This document shows positions 22,237-30,689 of a stretch of DNA of 64,000 nt, piece after piece (within the stretch, counting starts at the first letter, position 1; each line of letters opens with the position of its first letter). The position numbers were made by a program, and so were the translations under genes. Origin of the DNA: VAZQ01 sp963835165 (GTDB lineage: Bacteria > Pseudomonadota > Alphaproteobacteria > Rhizobiales > Xanthobacteraceae); assembly GCA_963835165.1 (NCBI GenBank), contig CAWIGD010000065.1, positions 1 to 64,000 of the forward strand, read 5' to 3'. The notes under the pieces were generated by a model, which had not been told where the DNA came from, ran no database searches, and saw only the letters and a list, made by a program, of their open reading frames with translations.

Positions 22237-23352
22237 ATGTCCGCTCTGCAGCGTCCGCAACCGCGTCCCGGCGTGCTCGCGATCGATCCCTATGTGCCGG
22301 GCAAGAGCACGGCCCCCGGCGTCGCCCGCGTGTTCAAGCTGTCGTCGAACGAGACCCCGCTCGGCCCCAGTCCGAAAGCCATCGCCGCCTATCGCGCGGT
22401 CGCCGATCACCTGGAGGATTATCCCGACGGCGCCGCGACCGCGCTGCGCGAAGCGATCGGACGCGCCTTCGGGCTCGATCCCGGCCGCATCGTCTGCGGC
22501 GCCGGCTCGGACGATCTGCTGAACCTCATCGCCGACGCCTATCTCTGCGACGGTGACGAGGCGATCCACACCACCCACGGATTTCTCGTCTATCCGATCG
22601 CCACGCTCGGCTCCGGCGCCAAGCCGGTCGTGGCCGCCGAGACCAACTACACAGCCGACGTCGACGCGATCCTCGCGGCGGTGAGCGAGCGGACCAAGAT
22701 CGTCTTCCTTGCCAATCCCAACAACCCGACCGGCACCTATGTGCCGTTCGACGAGGTGAAGCGGCTGCACGGCGCCCTGCCCCCGCATGTCTTGCTGGTG
22801 CTCGATGCCGCCTATGCCGAATACGTCCGCCGCAACGACTACGAGGCCGGGATCGAACTGGTCGCCACTTGCGAGAACGTCGTCATGTGCCGGACGTTTT
22901 CGAAAATCTACGGGCTCGCGGCGCTGCGGCTCGGCTGGCTTTACGGCCCGGCGCATGTCGTCGATGCCATCAACCGCATTCGCGGGCCGTTCAACGTCAA
23001 TGCGGCCGCGATCGCGGCAGGGATCGCCGCGATCCAGGACAGCGCGCATGTGGAGGCGTCCCGCGCGCACAACGAAAAATGGCTGGCGTGGCTGACGACC
23101 GAAATTCGCAAGCTCGGGCTCGAGGTGACGCCGAGCATCGCGAATTTCGTCCTGATCCACTTCCCCACGACCAAGGGCCGCACCGCGGAAGAGGCCGACG
23201 CCTTTCTCACGCAGCGCGGCCTGATCCTGCGTCGCGTCGGCGCCTACAAGTTGCCGAACGCGTTGCGCATGAGCGTCGGCAGCGAGGAGGCAAACCGTCT
23301 CGTCGTTAGCGCGCTGGCGGAGTTCCTGAGCGCTAAAAACGTTGGGCCGTAG
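22237..23352 (+). CDS. hisC: histidinol-phosphate / aromatic aminotransferase HisC
   Basis: A 371-residue fold-type I PLP aminotransferase. Landmarks are SSNETPLGPSP near the N-terminus, the tight-turn ANPNNPTGTY, DAAYAEYV, and the PLP lysine K223 in RTFSKIYGLAALRLGW. HisC acts in histidine synthesis. Its place between chorismate mutase and prephenate dehydrogenase suggests it may also transaminate aromatic keto acids, as in other Hyphomicrobiales. The ATG at 22237 (MSALQRPQ) gives the family length; an upstream ATG at 22153 adds 28 atypical residues. Its TAG stop directly abuts the tyrC ATG. Confidence 0.92.
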   Translation: MSALQRPQPRPGVLAIDPYVPGKSTAPGVARVFKLSSNETPLGPSPKAIAAYRAVADHLEDYPDGAATALREAIGRAFGLDPGRIVCGAGSDDLLNLIADAYLCDGDEAIHTTHGFLVYPIATLGSGAKPVVAAETNYTADVDAILAAVSERTKIVFLANPNNPTGTYVPFDEVKRLHGALPPHVLLVLDAAYAEYVRRNDYEAGIELVATCENVVMCRTFSKIYGLAALRLGWLYGPAHVVDAINRIRGPFNVNAAAIAAGIAAIQDSAHVEASRAHNEKWLAWLTTEIRKLGLEVTPSIANFVLIHFPTTKGRTAEEADAFLTQRGLILRRVGAYKLPNALRMSVGSEEANRLVVSALAEFLSAKNVGP

Positions 23353-24318
23353 ATGAGCGGGAAGCCTGTTTTCAACCGTGTCGCGCTGATCGGAATGGGC
23401 CTGATCGGCTCCTCCATCGCGCGCGCGGCGCGTGCGCAAGGGGCGGCCGGGTCCATCATCGCTACTGCCCGCTCGGCCGCGACGCGCCGCCGGATCGCGG
23501 AACTCGGTCTCGCCGACCAGGTCGTCGAAACCAACGCCGCCGCGGCCGAAGGCGCCGATCTCGTCATCGTTTCGATCCCGGTCGGCGCGTGCGGCATGGT
23601 CGCCGCCGAGATCGGCCCGCATCTTGCGCCGGGCGCGGTCGTATCCGACGTCGGCTCGGTCAAGGGCGCGGTGGTGAAGGATATGTCGCCCCACATTCCC
23701 GCGGGCGTGCATTTCGTGCCGGCGCATCCCGTTGCGGGCACCGAGAACTCCGGGCCGGACGCGGGCTTTGCCGAGTTGTTCGTCAATCGCTGGTGCATTC
23801 TCACCCCGCCGCCGGACGTCGATCCGGCTGCGGTGCAAAGGCTGGCGGCGTTCTGGCGCTTGCTGGGCGCCAACGTGGAGACCATGTCGGCCGAGCACCA
23901 CGACCTCGTGCTCGGCGTCACCAGCCACCTGCCGCATCTCATCGCCTACACCATCGTCGGCACCGCCGATGAGCTGAGCCAGGTGACGCGTTCCGAGGTG
24001 CTGCAATTCTCGGCCGGCGGCTTTCGCGACTTCACCCGCATCGCGGCCTCGGATCCGACGATGTGGCGCGACGTCTTCCTGGCCAACAAGGACGCGGTGC
24101 TGGAAATGCTCGGCCGCTTCAGCGAAGACCTGGCCACGCTCACGCGCGCGATCCGCCGCGGCGACGGCGAGACCCTGTTCAACCAGTTCACCCGCACGCG
24201 GGCCATCCGCCGCGGCATTGTGGACATCGGCCAGGACTCGCCCGCGCCCGACTTCGGACGCCCCCATCCCGACCTGCCGCACGCGCCGGTGCCGCGGCCC
24301 TACGCCGACGAAAACTGA
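23353..24318 (+). CDS. tyrC: prephenate/arogenate dehydrogenase (TyrC/TyrA)
   Basis: A 321-residue enzyme that oxidatively decarboxylates prephenate or arogenate on the way to tyrosine. The NAD(P) Rossmann motif IGMGLIGSSIARAA is at about residues 9-22. HPVAGTENSGPDAGF and SAEHHDLVLGVTSHLPH supply the family's conserved catalytic histidine and substrate-binding residues. The start abuts the hisC stop, so the genes are co-transcribed. The C-terminus is proline-rich (about the last 20 residues) and not part of the catalytic domain. Confidence 0.93.
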   Translation: MSGKPVFNRVALIGMGLIGSSIARAARAQGAAGSIIATARSAATRRRIAELGLADQVVETNAAAAEGADLVIVSIPVGACGMVAAEIGPHLAPGAVVSDVGSVKGAVVKDMSPHIPAGVHFVPAHPVAGTENSGPDAGFAELFVNRWCILTPPPDVDPAAVQRLAAFWRLLGANVETMSAEHHDLVLGVTSHLPHLIAYTIVGTADELSQVTRSEVLQFSAGGFRDFTRIAASDPTMWRDVFLANKDAVLEMLGRFSEDLATLTRAIRRGDGETLFNQFTRTRAIRRGIVDIGQDSPAPDFGRPHPDLPHAPVPRPYADEN

Positions 24319-24418
24319 CGAACACTGCCGTGGAATGCCGCGATGCGCGCCGCGATACGGCGGCGGTAGGAGTGGTGAATCTCGACCTCGCGACTGCGGG
24401 CGGCAGCGCCTGCGCGGT

Positions 24419-25540
24419 TCAGAACGCGGGCGGCACCACACCCACCTGGAACGGTCCGAGGAAAACCGTGCCGTCGTTGAAGCGGACCGGGAATGCGACC
24501 GCCGGCTTGCCTTCCAGCACCGTTTTCTGCCCGAGCGCCGCGACCAGGCTGGGAGCCGCGTTCTGCCGCGCGATCCCTCCAAGCCCCGGAATCAAACGAT
24601 CGAGCGCGCTCAGCGTCGCGCCGATCTGGCCCTCGGACATCATGCGCTCGATATCGAACATCTTGAGAAGCTTTTCGATCCCGACCACGGTGACCTGGAG
24701 GTTGCCGTCGAGTCCGCCGCGCGCGGTGAGCTTGAGAGTGCCCGCACCCACCGCGATGACGTCGTCCTGCGAAACGCGCGCCTTGATGATCTCGAGCTGG
24801 CCGTTGCGCGCCTGCCATTCTCTGAACCGCACCGGCCAAGGCTTCGGCGAGATATCGTTCACCCCGCGCAGCACGGTTGCGATTTCGGCATCGATCGGCT
24901 TCCCCGCCAGCGGATGGAGCTTGTCCGCGACGGCGGCGTTGAGGCGCAGCACGGTTTCGACCACCGGATCGTCGGCGGTGGACCCGGACGCTTGGCGACC
25001 ATGCAGTTCCAGCCGCTGCGCCCTGAACACGATGCCGTCGCCGGCGGTGCTGGGATCGCGGACCGTGGCAGCGTCGAGCACGAGCGACGCGCGCTCGAAC
25101 TCGGACGGCAGGCCGCGCACGCTGGCCTGGCCCAGCGTCCAATCGAGGATGGCGGCTGGCTGACGCCCGGGCTCGGCGATTTCGAGCGGACCGCTGAACT
25201 CGCTGATCAGCAGCTTCGGATCATAGACTTGGACAGCGGCCAGAACGACCGGCAGCTTGAGCTGCAGCGTGGGCGTGCCCTTGAGCTCGAAGCTGGCGCC
25301 GCCGCAGCGCACCTCGATGCGGAACGGATAGCCGGCGATCGACTGGGAGGCGCAGTTCTGCAGGCGGCCGGCCTGCCGCTCGGCCGCACGCCAGGCAGCG
25401 ATCTCGGTCTCCGCGCGTCCGGAGGCATAGAACCACAACGCGGTCCACGCGATCGCAAGCAGCACCACCAGCCCGAGCGGAACAAACAACGGCCAGAGCC
25501 GGCGGCGGGGGGCAGCCGCGAGGAAACTGGAATGGGACAT
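24419..25540 (-). CDS. DUF2125 domain protein, membrane-anchored
   Basis: A 373-residue protein with one transmembrane helix at about 17-37 (LFVPLGLVVLLAIAWTALWF) and a large outer part. It matches what I know as the DUF2125 family of alphaproteobacteria, whose function is unknown. The segment LQNCASQSIAGYPFRIEVRCGGASFEL (cysteines near 62 and 80) is the characteristic start of the domain. It is convergent with tyrC. Given the envelope location an envelope role is possible, but nothing more can be said. Confidence 0.8.
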   Translation of the reverse strand: MSHSSFLAAAPRRRLWPLFVPLGLVVLLAIAWTALWFYASGRAETEIAAWRAAERQAGRLQNCASQSIAGYPFRIEVRCGGASFELKGTPTLQLKLPVVLAAVQVYDPKLLISEFSGPLEIAEPGRQPAAILDWTLGQASVRGLPSEFERASLVLDAATVRDPSTAGDGIVFRAQRLELHGRQASGSTADDPVVETVLRLNAAVADKLHPLAGKPIDAEIATVLRGVNDISPKPWPVRFREWQARNGQLEIIKARVSQDDVIAVGAGTLKLTARGGLDGNLQVTVVGIEKLLKMFDIERMMSEGQIGATLSALDRLIPGLGGIARQNAAPSLVAALGQKTVLEGKPAVAFPVRFNDGTVFLGPFQVGVVPPAF

Positions 25541-25710
25541 TTATAGCGCTCCTGAGCCGGCCGAGAGGGGGACTGCCGGACCCTCCCCGGCGGCGCCCTC
25601 TCCAAGGCGCCGATTGCGGCGTTTCAAAGTCATTTTGATCGCATTACGAGGCTGATACCGGGAGGTAAACCCGGCTTGCGCAGATTGCCATATTCTTCGA
25701 TATCACAGCC

Positions 25711-26298
25711 ATGGATCCGGATCCCGCGCACGCCACCGAAGACCTCTGGGTGTTCGCCTACGGTTCGCTGATGTGGCGGCCGGATTTTCCCTTCGTGGAG
25801 CGGGTCGAGGCGCGGCTCCTGGGCGCGCATCGGGCACTATGCGTCTATTCCTTCGTCCATCGTGGAACGCCCGAGCGCCCGGGTCTGGTGCTCGGTCTCG
25901 ACCATGGCGGGGCCTGCCGGGGCATCGCCTACCGGGTGCCCGCAAGAGAGCGCGGCAACACCATCACCTATCTGCGGGGGCGCGAACAGGTGACCTCCGT
26001 CTACCGCGAACGCATACGTCCAATCTGGCTCAAGCGCGAGCCCGAGCGGCGGGTGCCGGGCCTCTGCTACATGGTCGATCGAGGGCACGTGCAATACGCC
26101 GGGCGGCTCTCGCTCGAGCAGCAATTGCATCACGTGCGGCAAGGGCATGGCCAGTCCGGCGCCAACCGCGACTACGTCATTGCAACGGTCGGTGCGCTCG
26201 AGCAGCTTGGCTATCGCGAGACCCAATTGCACCTGCTCGCCGCCCGGCTCGCGGGGACGCACGAGGCGAGCCCGACCTCGCGGCCGTCGTCCTCCTGA
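25711..26298 (+). CDS. ChaC-like gamma-glutamylcyclotransferase
   Basis: A 195-residue cytosolic protein of the ChaC/GGCT fold. VFAYGSLMWRPDF (about 13-25) has the YGSL loop that binds the gamma-glutamyl moiety. HRGTPERPGLVLGLDHGGACRGIAYRV and ANRDYVIATVGALEQLG are the other conserved blocks. ChaC enzymes split glutathione to 5-oxoproline and Cys-Gly. It is convergent with plsC. Glutathione specificity is inferred from the ChaC subfamily, not from a unique residue. Confidence 0.9.
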   Translation: MDPDPAHATEDLWVFAYGSLMWRPDFPFVERVEARLLGAHRALCVYSFVHRGTPERPGLVLGLDHGGACRGIAYRVPARERGNTITYLRGREQVTSVYRERIRPIWLKREPERRVPGLCYMVDRGHVQYAGRLSLEQQLHHVRQGHGQSGANRDYVIATVGALEQLGYRETQLHLLAARLAGTHEASPTSRPSSS

Positions 26299-26363
26299 CC
26301 GCTGCAGCGCTTTCCAACGATCTCATGCAGCGGCGGCGAGAATACCGGGAGAGCGGCACGCTC

Positions 26364-27125
26364 TCAGGATGTCGACCCGCCCGCGGCGCCGGGTGTCGCC
26401 CTGGCCAGCTCACGCGCGCCTTCGGCGACAAGACGCGCGGTCGCGCCTTCGATCTCGCGCTGCAGCTGCTCGAAAAACACATCCTTGTCGAGGCCGGGCT
26501 GGATCGGATCGAGCACCTCGACAAGGACCGTTCCCGGAAAACGCCGGAACGCGCGGCGAGGCCAGAACAGACCGGAATTGAGCGCGACCGGGAGGCATGG
26601 AACGTCCATTCCGGCGTACAGGTGTGCCACCCCGTACTTGTATTTTGGTTCGGCGCCGGGAGCCCGGCGCGTCCCTTCCGGAAAGATCACGATCTGACGG
26701 TCGCGCGCGAGCTCCCGGCGCACGCCGGCGTTCATATCGGCAAGCGCTTGCGAGCCCTTGCTGCGATCGACCGGGATCATGCACGCCTTCCAGGCGTACC
26801 AGCCGAAGAACGGGATCCACATCAGTTCGCGCTTCATGATGTAGGCCGGATCCGGCACGATCAGCAGCAGTGCGAACGTCTCCCACAGCGACTGGTGCTT
26901 GGAGGCGACAAGCAAGGGTCCGGAAGGAATTCTTCCCAGCCCGCGAAACTCGACCTTGATGCCGCAAATCGCACGCAGCAGCCAGAGATTGGTGCGCGCC
27001 CAGAACCTGGCGACGGCGAGAATGGCCCTGCGCGGCATCACCAGTGTCGGCAAGGCCGCGATGAGCTGCACCAGCAGATTGAGATAGAACAGGACGTTGA
27101 AAACGACCGACCGAATGACGAGCAC
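26364..27125 (-). CDS. plsC: 1-acyl-sn-glycerol-3-phosphate acyltransferase (PlsC)
   Basis: A 253-residue membrane enzyme that acylates lysophosphatidate to phosphatidate. An N-terminal hydrophobic segment (about 3-28) anchors it. The acyltransferase motifs are ASKHQSLWE (an HX4E version of the HX4D box), PVDRSKGS, VIFPEGTRR (motif III) and PCLPVALNSG. The GTG at 27125 was preferred because AAGG lies 7 nt upstream; a TTG at 27131 would leave no room for it. A degenerate palindrome may lie at 27201-27246. It is downstream of the ydcF-like gene on the same strand. Confidence 0.9.
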   Translation of the reverse strand: MLVIRSVVFNVLFYLNLLVQLIAALPTLVMPRRAILAVARFWARTNLWLLRAICGIKVEFRGLGRIPSGPLLVASKHQSLWETFALLLIVPDPAYIMKRELMWIPFFGWYAWKACMIPVDRSKGSQALADMNAGVRRELARDRQIVIFPEGTRRAPGAEPKYKYGVAHLYAGMDVPCLPVALNSGLFWPRRAFRRFPGTVLVEVLDPIQPGLDKDVFFEQLQREIEGATARLVAEGARELARATPGAAGGSTS

Positions 27126-27247
27126 GAGCAAACCTTAGCGCAACGACTGTCGAACTTGAGCGAATGGTTTACGTCGAAACGCGACTTCGTTCTATCCCTT
27201 GTCGCATGACCTTATTTGAGAAGTCTGCAAGCTTTCGGGATCGCGCT

Positions 27248-27940
27248 TTAGCTCGCCGCGCCCGCGGTGCCGCCGGGATTGAGCCCCATGCGGAGCTTGG
27301 CGAAGACATATTTCACGTATTCCGTCACCATCAGCCGCGCCGTCGCACCGCCCTTCCACCAAGGGTCGGCGCGCTGGCGGTCCGTCACGACAGCAAAGGG
27401 CACGAGCGCGACATCCGGGAGCTGGTGAGCGATCTCGGCGAGCGCGCGCGGCATGTGATAGTTCGACGTGACCACGATCAGCGAACGGAAGCCGCGGCGT
27501 TCCGCCCAGCGCCTGGTTTCGATCGCATTTCCCAGCGTATTGAGGGAGCGGTCGAAGTCGACGCAGCAGCGCACCCAGCGTTCGAACTCCGGATTGAGCC
27601 GGGAGATCTCATTCGAATTGGTCGCACGGTTCGCACCGCTGATCAGCAACCGCTTGCCCCGGCCCGACGCCAGCAACTCGATCGCGTCGGTGATGCGCGA
27701 CGCACCGCCGGTGAGCGCAACGATGCCGTCGGCATTGCGGGTCAGCGGAGCTTCCTCAACCGGCACGCGCCAGATGAACCAGAGGAACCCCGCTCCCAGC
27801 GCCAGCACCAAAGCCGCACAGAGCAGGAACGTCGACCAGCCGACCCGCCACAGCAGCGGGCGGGGACCGCGCGCGGATGGCTGCGTCATGGAAGGCACTG
27901 CAGCGGCGCCATCATCGGTGTTGGATCGGACCGTCGACAT
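27248..27940 (-). CDS. YdcF/SanA-like DUF218 membrane protein
   Basis: About 230 residues. One transmembrane helix (about 35-58) is followed by a DUF218 domain: ADGIVALTGGASRITDAIELLASGRGKRLLISGAN, then ETRRWAERRGFRSLIVVTSNYHMPRA, the conserved pattern of YdcF/ElyC/SanA proteins. Some relatives affect envelope or lipid-carrier metabolism. Its place downstream of ftsEX and upstream of plsC fits an envelope role, but the activity is unknown. The start ATG at 27940 is one of two candidates; a start at 27964 adds eight residues. Confidence 0.85.
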   Translation of the reverse strand: MSTVRSNTDDGAAAVPSMTQPSARGPRPLLWRVGWSTFLLCAALVLALGAGFLWFIWRVPVEEAPLTRNADGIVALTGGASRITDAIELLASGRGKRLLISGANRATNSNEISRLNPEFERWVRCCVDFDRSLNTLGNAIETRRWAERRGFRSLIVVTSNYHMPRALAEIAHQLPDVALVPFAVVTDRQRADPWWKGGATARLMVTEYVKYVFAKLRMGLNPGGTAGAAS

Positions 27941-28017
27941 ATCTCGTCTCGTCCACCTTCGCAATCATATCGCAAAATCCGGCGGCGCGGTGGCAACGTA
28001 ACTGGTCGTCAGTTTGA

Positions 28018-28998
28018 CTAATAAATCGTTTCGATCGTGCGATTCACCGTAAAGCGGGAGGTGGCGGCGGTCACGAAGGCAATCAGGCCGACTTGCGCCA
28101 GCACCGCCAAGTACCCCAGTGCCCCGATCGAAGAGCTGCCGAACAGGGCCGTGAACTGGTCACCCCCCGCCGTGCCGGCGAGGCGATCGCTGGTAAGCTC
28201 GGCGAGCGCAAACAGCGCGATGGCGCTGCCGCCGCCGATCAGTCCTCCCTCCAGGCCCAGCAGCAGGAAATGCCGTTGGAAGTGACCGGCGATGAAGCTG
28301 TCCTTGGCGCCGATGAGATGCAGCACTTCGATCACCGGACGATTGGTCGCCATCGCGGCAAGGGTCGCGAACGCGACCGAGAGCACGGTCGCGACAAAGA
28401 CGAGCAGCAGCAGGCCGATGCCGCCCGCCAGAACCGCGCCGGCCATGGCGCGCATGCGCTCGACAAAGCCGCGATGGTCGTCGAGGCTTGCACCCTGAAT
28501 CTGCTCGGTCAGCGTCTGGCGCAGTTGCGCCAGGTCGGGCGTGGCGCCGGACGCGATCCGCACGACGATGAGGCGCGGCACCGGAAGATCGTCGAGTTGC
28601 AGCCCGGTCCCCAGCCACGGTTCGAGCAGGCGCGAGGTTTCCTCCTTCGAATACGGCCGCACTTCGACCACGCCGGCAGACCGGCGGGCGATGGCGGCGG
28701 CCTTGGCGACATCGAGCTCGATATCGCCACCCGGGCTGGGCCGGATCTGGATGGTCACCTCGCGTCCGACATCGGCTTGCCATTCGCTCGCCGCGGCACG
28801 CACCAGCATGACCGCCCCCGTGGTCAGCGAGGCAAGGAAGGTCATGATGGCGACGACCGCGACCAGAGCGCGGCCGGCGATCGTCGCCTGCGGCACGATG
28901 GGAGTCTCGAAGCGCGGCAGCGCCTCGAGCGGCGCTGCGGCCGGCGCATCGGGCCCGCGCGATTGCTCCGCGTCCATCGCAGAGTCATTCGTAGACAT
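28018..28998 (-). CDS. ftsX: cell division protein FtsX
   Basis: A 326-residue permease-like subunit of the FtsEX complex, which couples ATP hydrolysis to peptidoglycan hydrolases at the septum. Topology fits FtsX: cytoplasmic N-terminus, a helix at about 43-65, a periplasmic loop to about 190, then three helices (about 195-220, 245-265, 295-315). There is a short overlap with the end of ftsE, so they are coupled. No ATPase motifs, as expected. M23-type partners exist in the window (13.5 kb) but a direct link is not shown. Confidence 0.92.
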   Translation of the reverse strand: MSTNDSAMDAEQSRGPDAPAAAPLEALPRFETPIVPQATIAGRALVAVVAIMTFLASLTTGAVMLVRAAASEWQADVGREVTIQIRPSPGGDIELDVAKAAAIARRSAGVVEVRPYSKEETSRLLEPWLGTGLQLDDLPVPRLIVVRIASGATPDLAQLRQTLTEQIQGASLDDHRGFVERMRAMAGAVLAGGIGLLLLVFVATVLSVAFATLAAMATNRPVIEVLHLIGAKDSFIAGHFQRHFLLLGLEGGLIGGGSAIALFALAELTSDRLAGTAGGDQFTALFGSSSIGALGYLAVLAQVGLIAFVTAATSRFTVNRTIETIY

Positions 28999-29644
28999 GC
29001 AGGCGACCTTCGTGCAGCACCAGACGGCGGGCGTCGAACTGATCCATCAACGCAACGTCGTGGGTGGCGATGACGACCGACGTCCCTGATTTGTTGAGTT
29101 CGACGAACAGCCGCAGCAGCCTTTGCGCCAGATTGGGGTCGACATTGCCCGTCGGCTCGTCGGCGAGCAGAAGCTGCGGCCGTGCGATCACCGCCCGCGC
29201 GATCGCCGCGCGCTGCTTCTCTCCGCCGGATAGCACCGGCGGCAGCGCCGACATGCGATCCCCAAGCCCGACCCAGTTCAGCAATTCCACGACCTCGTCG
29301 CGATAGCTGTCCTCGGCATGCCCGATCACCCGCAGCGGCAGCGCCACGTTTTCGTAGGTCGTCATATGGTCGAGCAGGCGAAAATCCTGGAACACGATCC
29401 CGATGCGTCGCCGCAGCGTTGCGAGTGCATCCTTGCTCAGCGTCGCGATGTCATGTCCGAACAGGGTGATCAACCCGCGGGTCGGCCGCAGCGAGAGGAA
29501 CAGGAGACGCAGGAGCGAGCTTTTGCCGGCGCCGGAGGGGCCGGTCAGGAACTGGAACGAACGAGGATCGATGTGAAAGCTAAGGTCGCGCAGGACCTCG
29601 GGCCCGGGACCATAGCGCAATCCTACATGCTCAAACCGGACCAC
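28985..29644 (-). CDS. ftsE: cell division ATP-binding protein FtsE
   Basis: A 219-residue ABC ATPase: Walker A GPSGAGKSS (about 36-44), signature LSGGEKQRAAIARA (about 138-151), Walker B LLLADEPTGNVD, and H-loop ATHD. It is the ATPase of FtsEX. The GTG at 29644 (VRFEHVGLRYG) gives the normal family length; a longer frame to 29728 adds an arginine-rich run unlike FtsE. The 3' end overlaps ftsX by 14 nt. Confidence 0.93.
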   Translation of the reverse strand: MVRFEHVGLRYGPGPEVLRDLSFHIDPRSFQFLTGPSGAGKSSLLRLLFLSLRPTRGLITLFGHDIATLSKDALATLRRRIGIVFQDFRLLDHMTTYENVALPLRVIGHAEDSYRDEVVELLNWVGLGDRMSALPPVLSGGEKQRAAIARAVIARPQLLLADEPTGNVDPNLAQRLLRLFVELNKSGTSVVIATHDVALMDQFDARRLVLHEGRLHVYE

Positions 29645-29968
29645 GTGCCTCACCCCCCGAGAGCGCCGTCCTGCCGGCAGCCGCCCATGGCGGCCCGTGC
29701 GACGGCCGGTACGACGTGATCGGCCCACCCGACCGGGACCGGCGCAGCGCCTCGATTCGGACTTTATAGCAGCGGCAAGGCCTTTTCGTGCCGGGTGCCG
29801 ACCCGACGCCGGTTCCAGCCAGGCGCCTCGGTGAACCCGCCCCCAGTCCGACCTCGATGGGGCGGATTGCGGTTCCGATTCGTTAACGGACCCCCGCTAC
29901 CGTCAGGGCCGAGCGGGGTGGCTGCAGACCGGCCGGTGGTGCCGGACTGCGCTGCTGAAGGAGAATCC
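29645..29968. other. divergent spacer between ftsE and cpdR
   Basis: About 324 nt without a gene. It must contain promoters for both genes. A TATAAA on the minus strand near 29762-29767 and a CGTTAACG near 29883 stand out in the GC-rich background, but no convincing -35 or full CtrA site (TTAA-N7-TTAA) is present. Confidence 0.4.
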
Positions 29969-30352
29969 ATGGCACGCATTCTTATCGCAGACGATGAGGA
30001 AGCGATCCGCAGCCTGATCGCGCGCGCGCTGCGACAGGACGGCCACGAGGTCGTGACGGCCACCGATGGCGCGCATGCGCTGGACGTGCTCGGGCAAGAA
30101 CGAGGCGCGTTTGAGCTGCTGCTCAGCGACATCCGCATGCCCGTGATGGATGGCATCGCGCTCGCCCACGCCGCCGCCCGCGCTCATCCCGACGTCACCA
30201 TCCTGCTGATGACGGGCTACGCCGACCAGCGCGAGCGCGCGCACGGGCTCGATGCGCTGATCCACGACGTCATCTCCAAGCCGTTCTCGCTCGGCGCGAT
30301 GCGTCGGGCCGTCAACGAGGCGCTCACCGCCCCGCCGCGGCGCGCAAACTAG
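29969..30352 (+). CDS. cpdR: single-domain response regulator, CpdR-like
   Basis: A 127-residue receiver domain with no output domain. Acidic pocket D8/D9, phospho-acceptor D54 in LLLSDIRMPVMDG, T82 in LLMTGYA and K104 in ISKPFS are all in place. Length and sequence fit CpdR, which in Caulobacter and Sinorhizobium controls ClpXP-dependent proteolysis during the cell cycle when unphosphorylated. The ATG at 29969 follows AAGGAGAAT. The stop TAG is part of the first CTAG of a palindrome array. CpdR assignment is by similarity; other single-receiver proteins are possible. Confidence 0.8.
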   Translation: MARILIADDEEAIRSLIARALRQDGHEVVTATDGAHALDVLGQERGAFELLLSDIRMPVMDGIALAHAAARAHPDVTILLMTGYADQRERAHGLDALIHDVISKPFSLGAMRRAVNEALTAPPRRAN

Positions 30353-30419
30353 TGTGGCGGTTCAGAAGTCCGCATCATTCTGCGGCGAAATGCGGACTTC
30401 TGAACCAAAGCCACACTAG
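30349..30419. repeat. CTAG-bounded palindrome, copy C
   Basis: CTAGTGTGGC...GCCACACTAG, with inner arms GGTTCAGAAGTCCGCAT and ATGCGGACTTCTGAACC. A 3-nt asymmetry separates outer and inner arms, as in copy A. The first CTAG provides the cpdR stop codon, and the last CTAG is shared with copy D. Confidence 0.9.
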
Positions 30420-30484
30420 TGCCGCCGATTTGAAATTCCTGCACACGTCCATCTCAGGAATTTCAAATCGAAAAACGGCACTAA
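30416..30484. repeat. CTAG-bounded palindrome, copy D
   Basis: CTAGTGCCG ... CGGCACTAA with inner arms CGATTTGAAATTCCTG / CAGGAATTTCAAATCG. The last base of the terminal CTAG is altered (CTAA). Its arm sequence differs from the other copies but still pairs. Confidence 0.85.
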
Positions 30485-30497
30485 AATCATAGAGTTG

Positions 30498-30573
30498 CTA
30501 GTGCCCTTTGGTTTTCGAAGTTCGTGCCCGAGGGTGCCGCACCGTATCACGAACTTCGAAAACCGGGCACTAG
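30498..30573. repeat. CTAG-bounded palindrome, copy E
   Basis: CTAGTGCCC ... GGGCACTAG with inner arms GGTTTTCGAAGTTCGTG / CACGAACTTCGAAAACC. The loop holds CGAGGGTGCCGCAC, the same as in copy F. Confidence 0.9.
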
Positions 30574-30585
30574 ATCAATAAGTTG

Positions 30586-30660
30586 CTAGTGTCCTTCGAT
30601 TCCGAAGTTCGCAAACGAGGGTGCCGCACAATGATCCGAACTTCGGAACCGGGACACTAG
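30586..30660. repeat. CTAG-bounded palindrome, copy F
   Basis: CTAGTGTCC ... GGACACTAG with inner arms GATTCCGAAGTTCG / CGAACTTCGGAA and the loop CGAGGGTGCCGCAC. It is separated from copy E by ATCAATAAGTTG. It lies 29 nt from the stop of the convergent gene. Confidence 0.9.
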
Positions 30661-30689
30661 CGCCAAACGCTTGTGTTGGATCGCGCTAT

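Noticed and set aside
22108..24582. Minus-strand open frame of 824 codons opposite hisC and tyrC
   Set aside because: Antisense shadow of two well-supported enzymes.
27201..27246. Another GATCATGC-type palindrome between plsC and the ydcF-like gene
   Set aside because: The sequence resembles one arm but the pairing is poor, so it is at best a decayed copy.
30349..30660. CRISPR array
   Set aside because: Units are themselves palindromes of about 70 nt with differing sequences and 12-nt spacers; no identical direct repeats and no cas genes.
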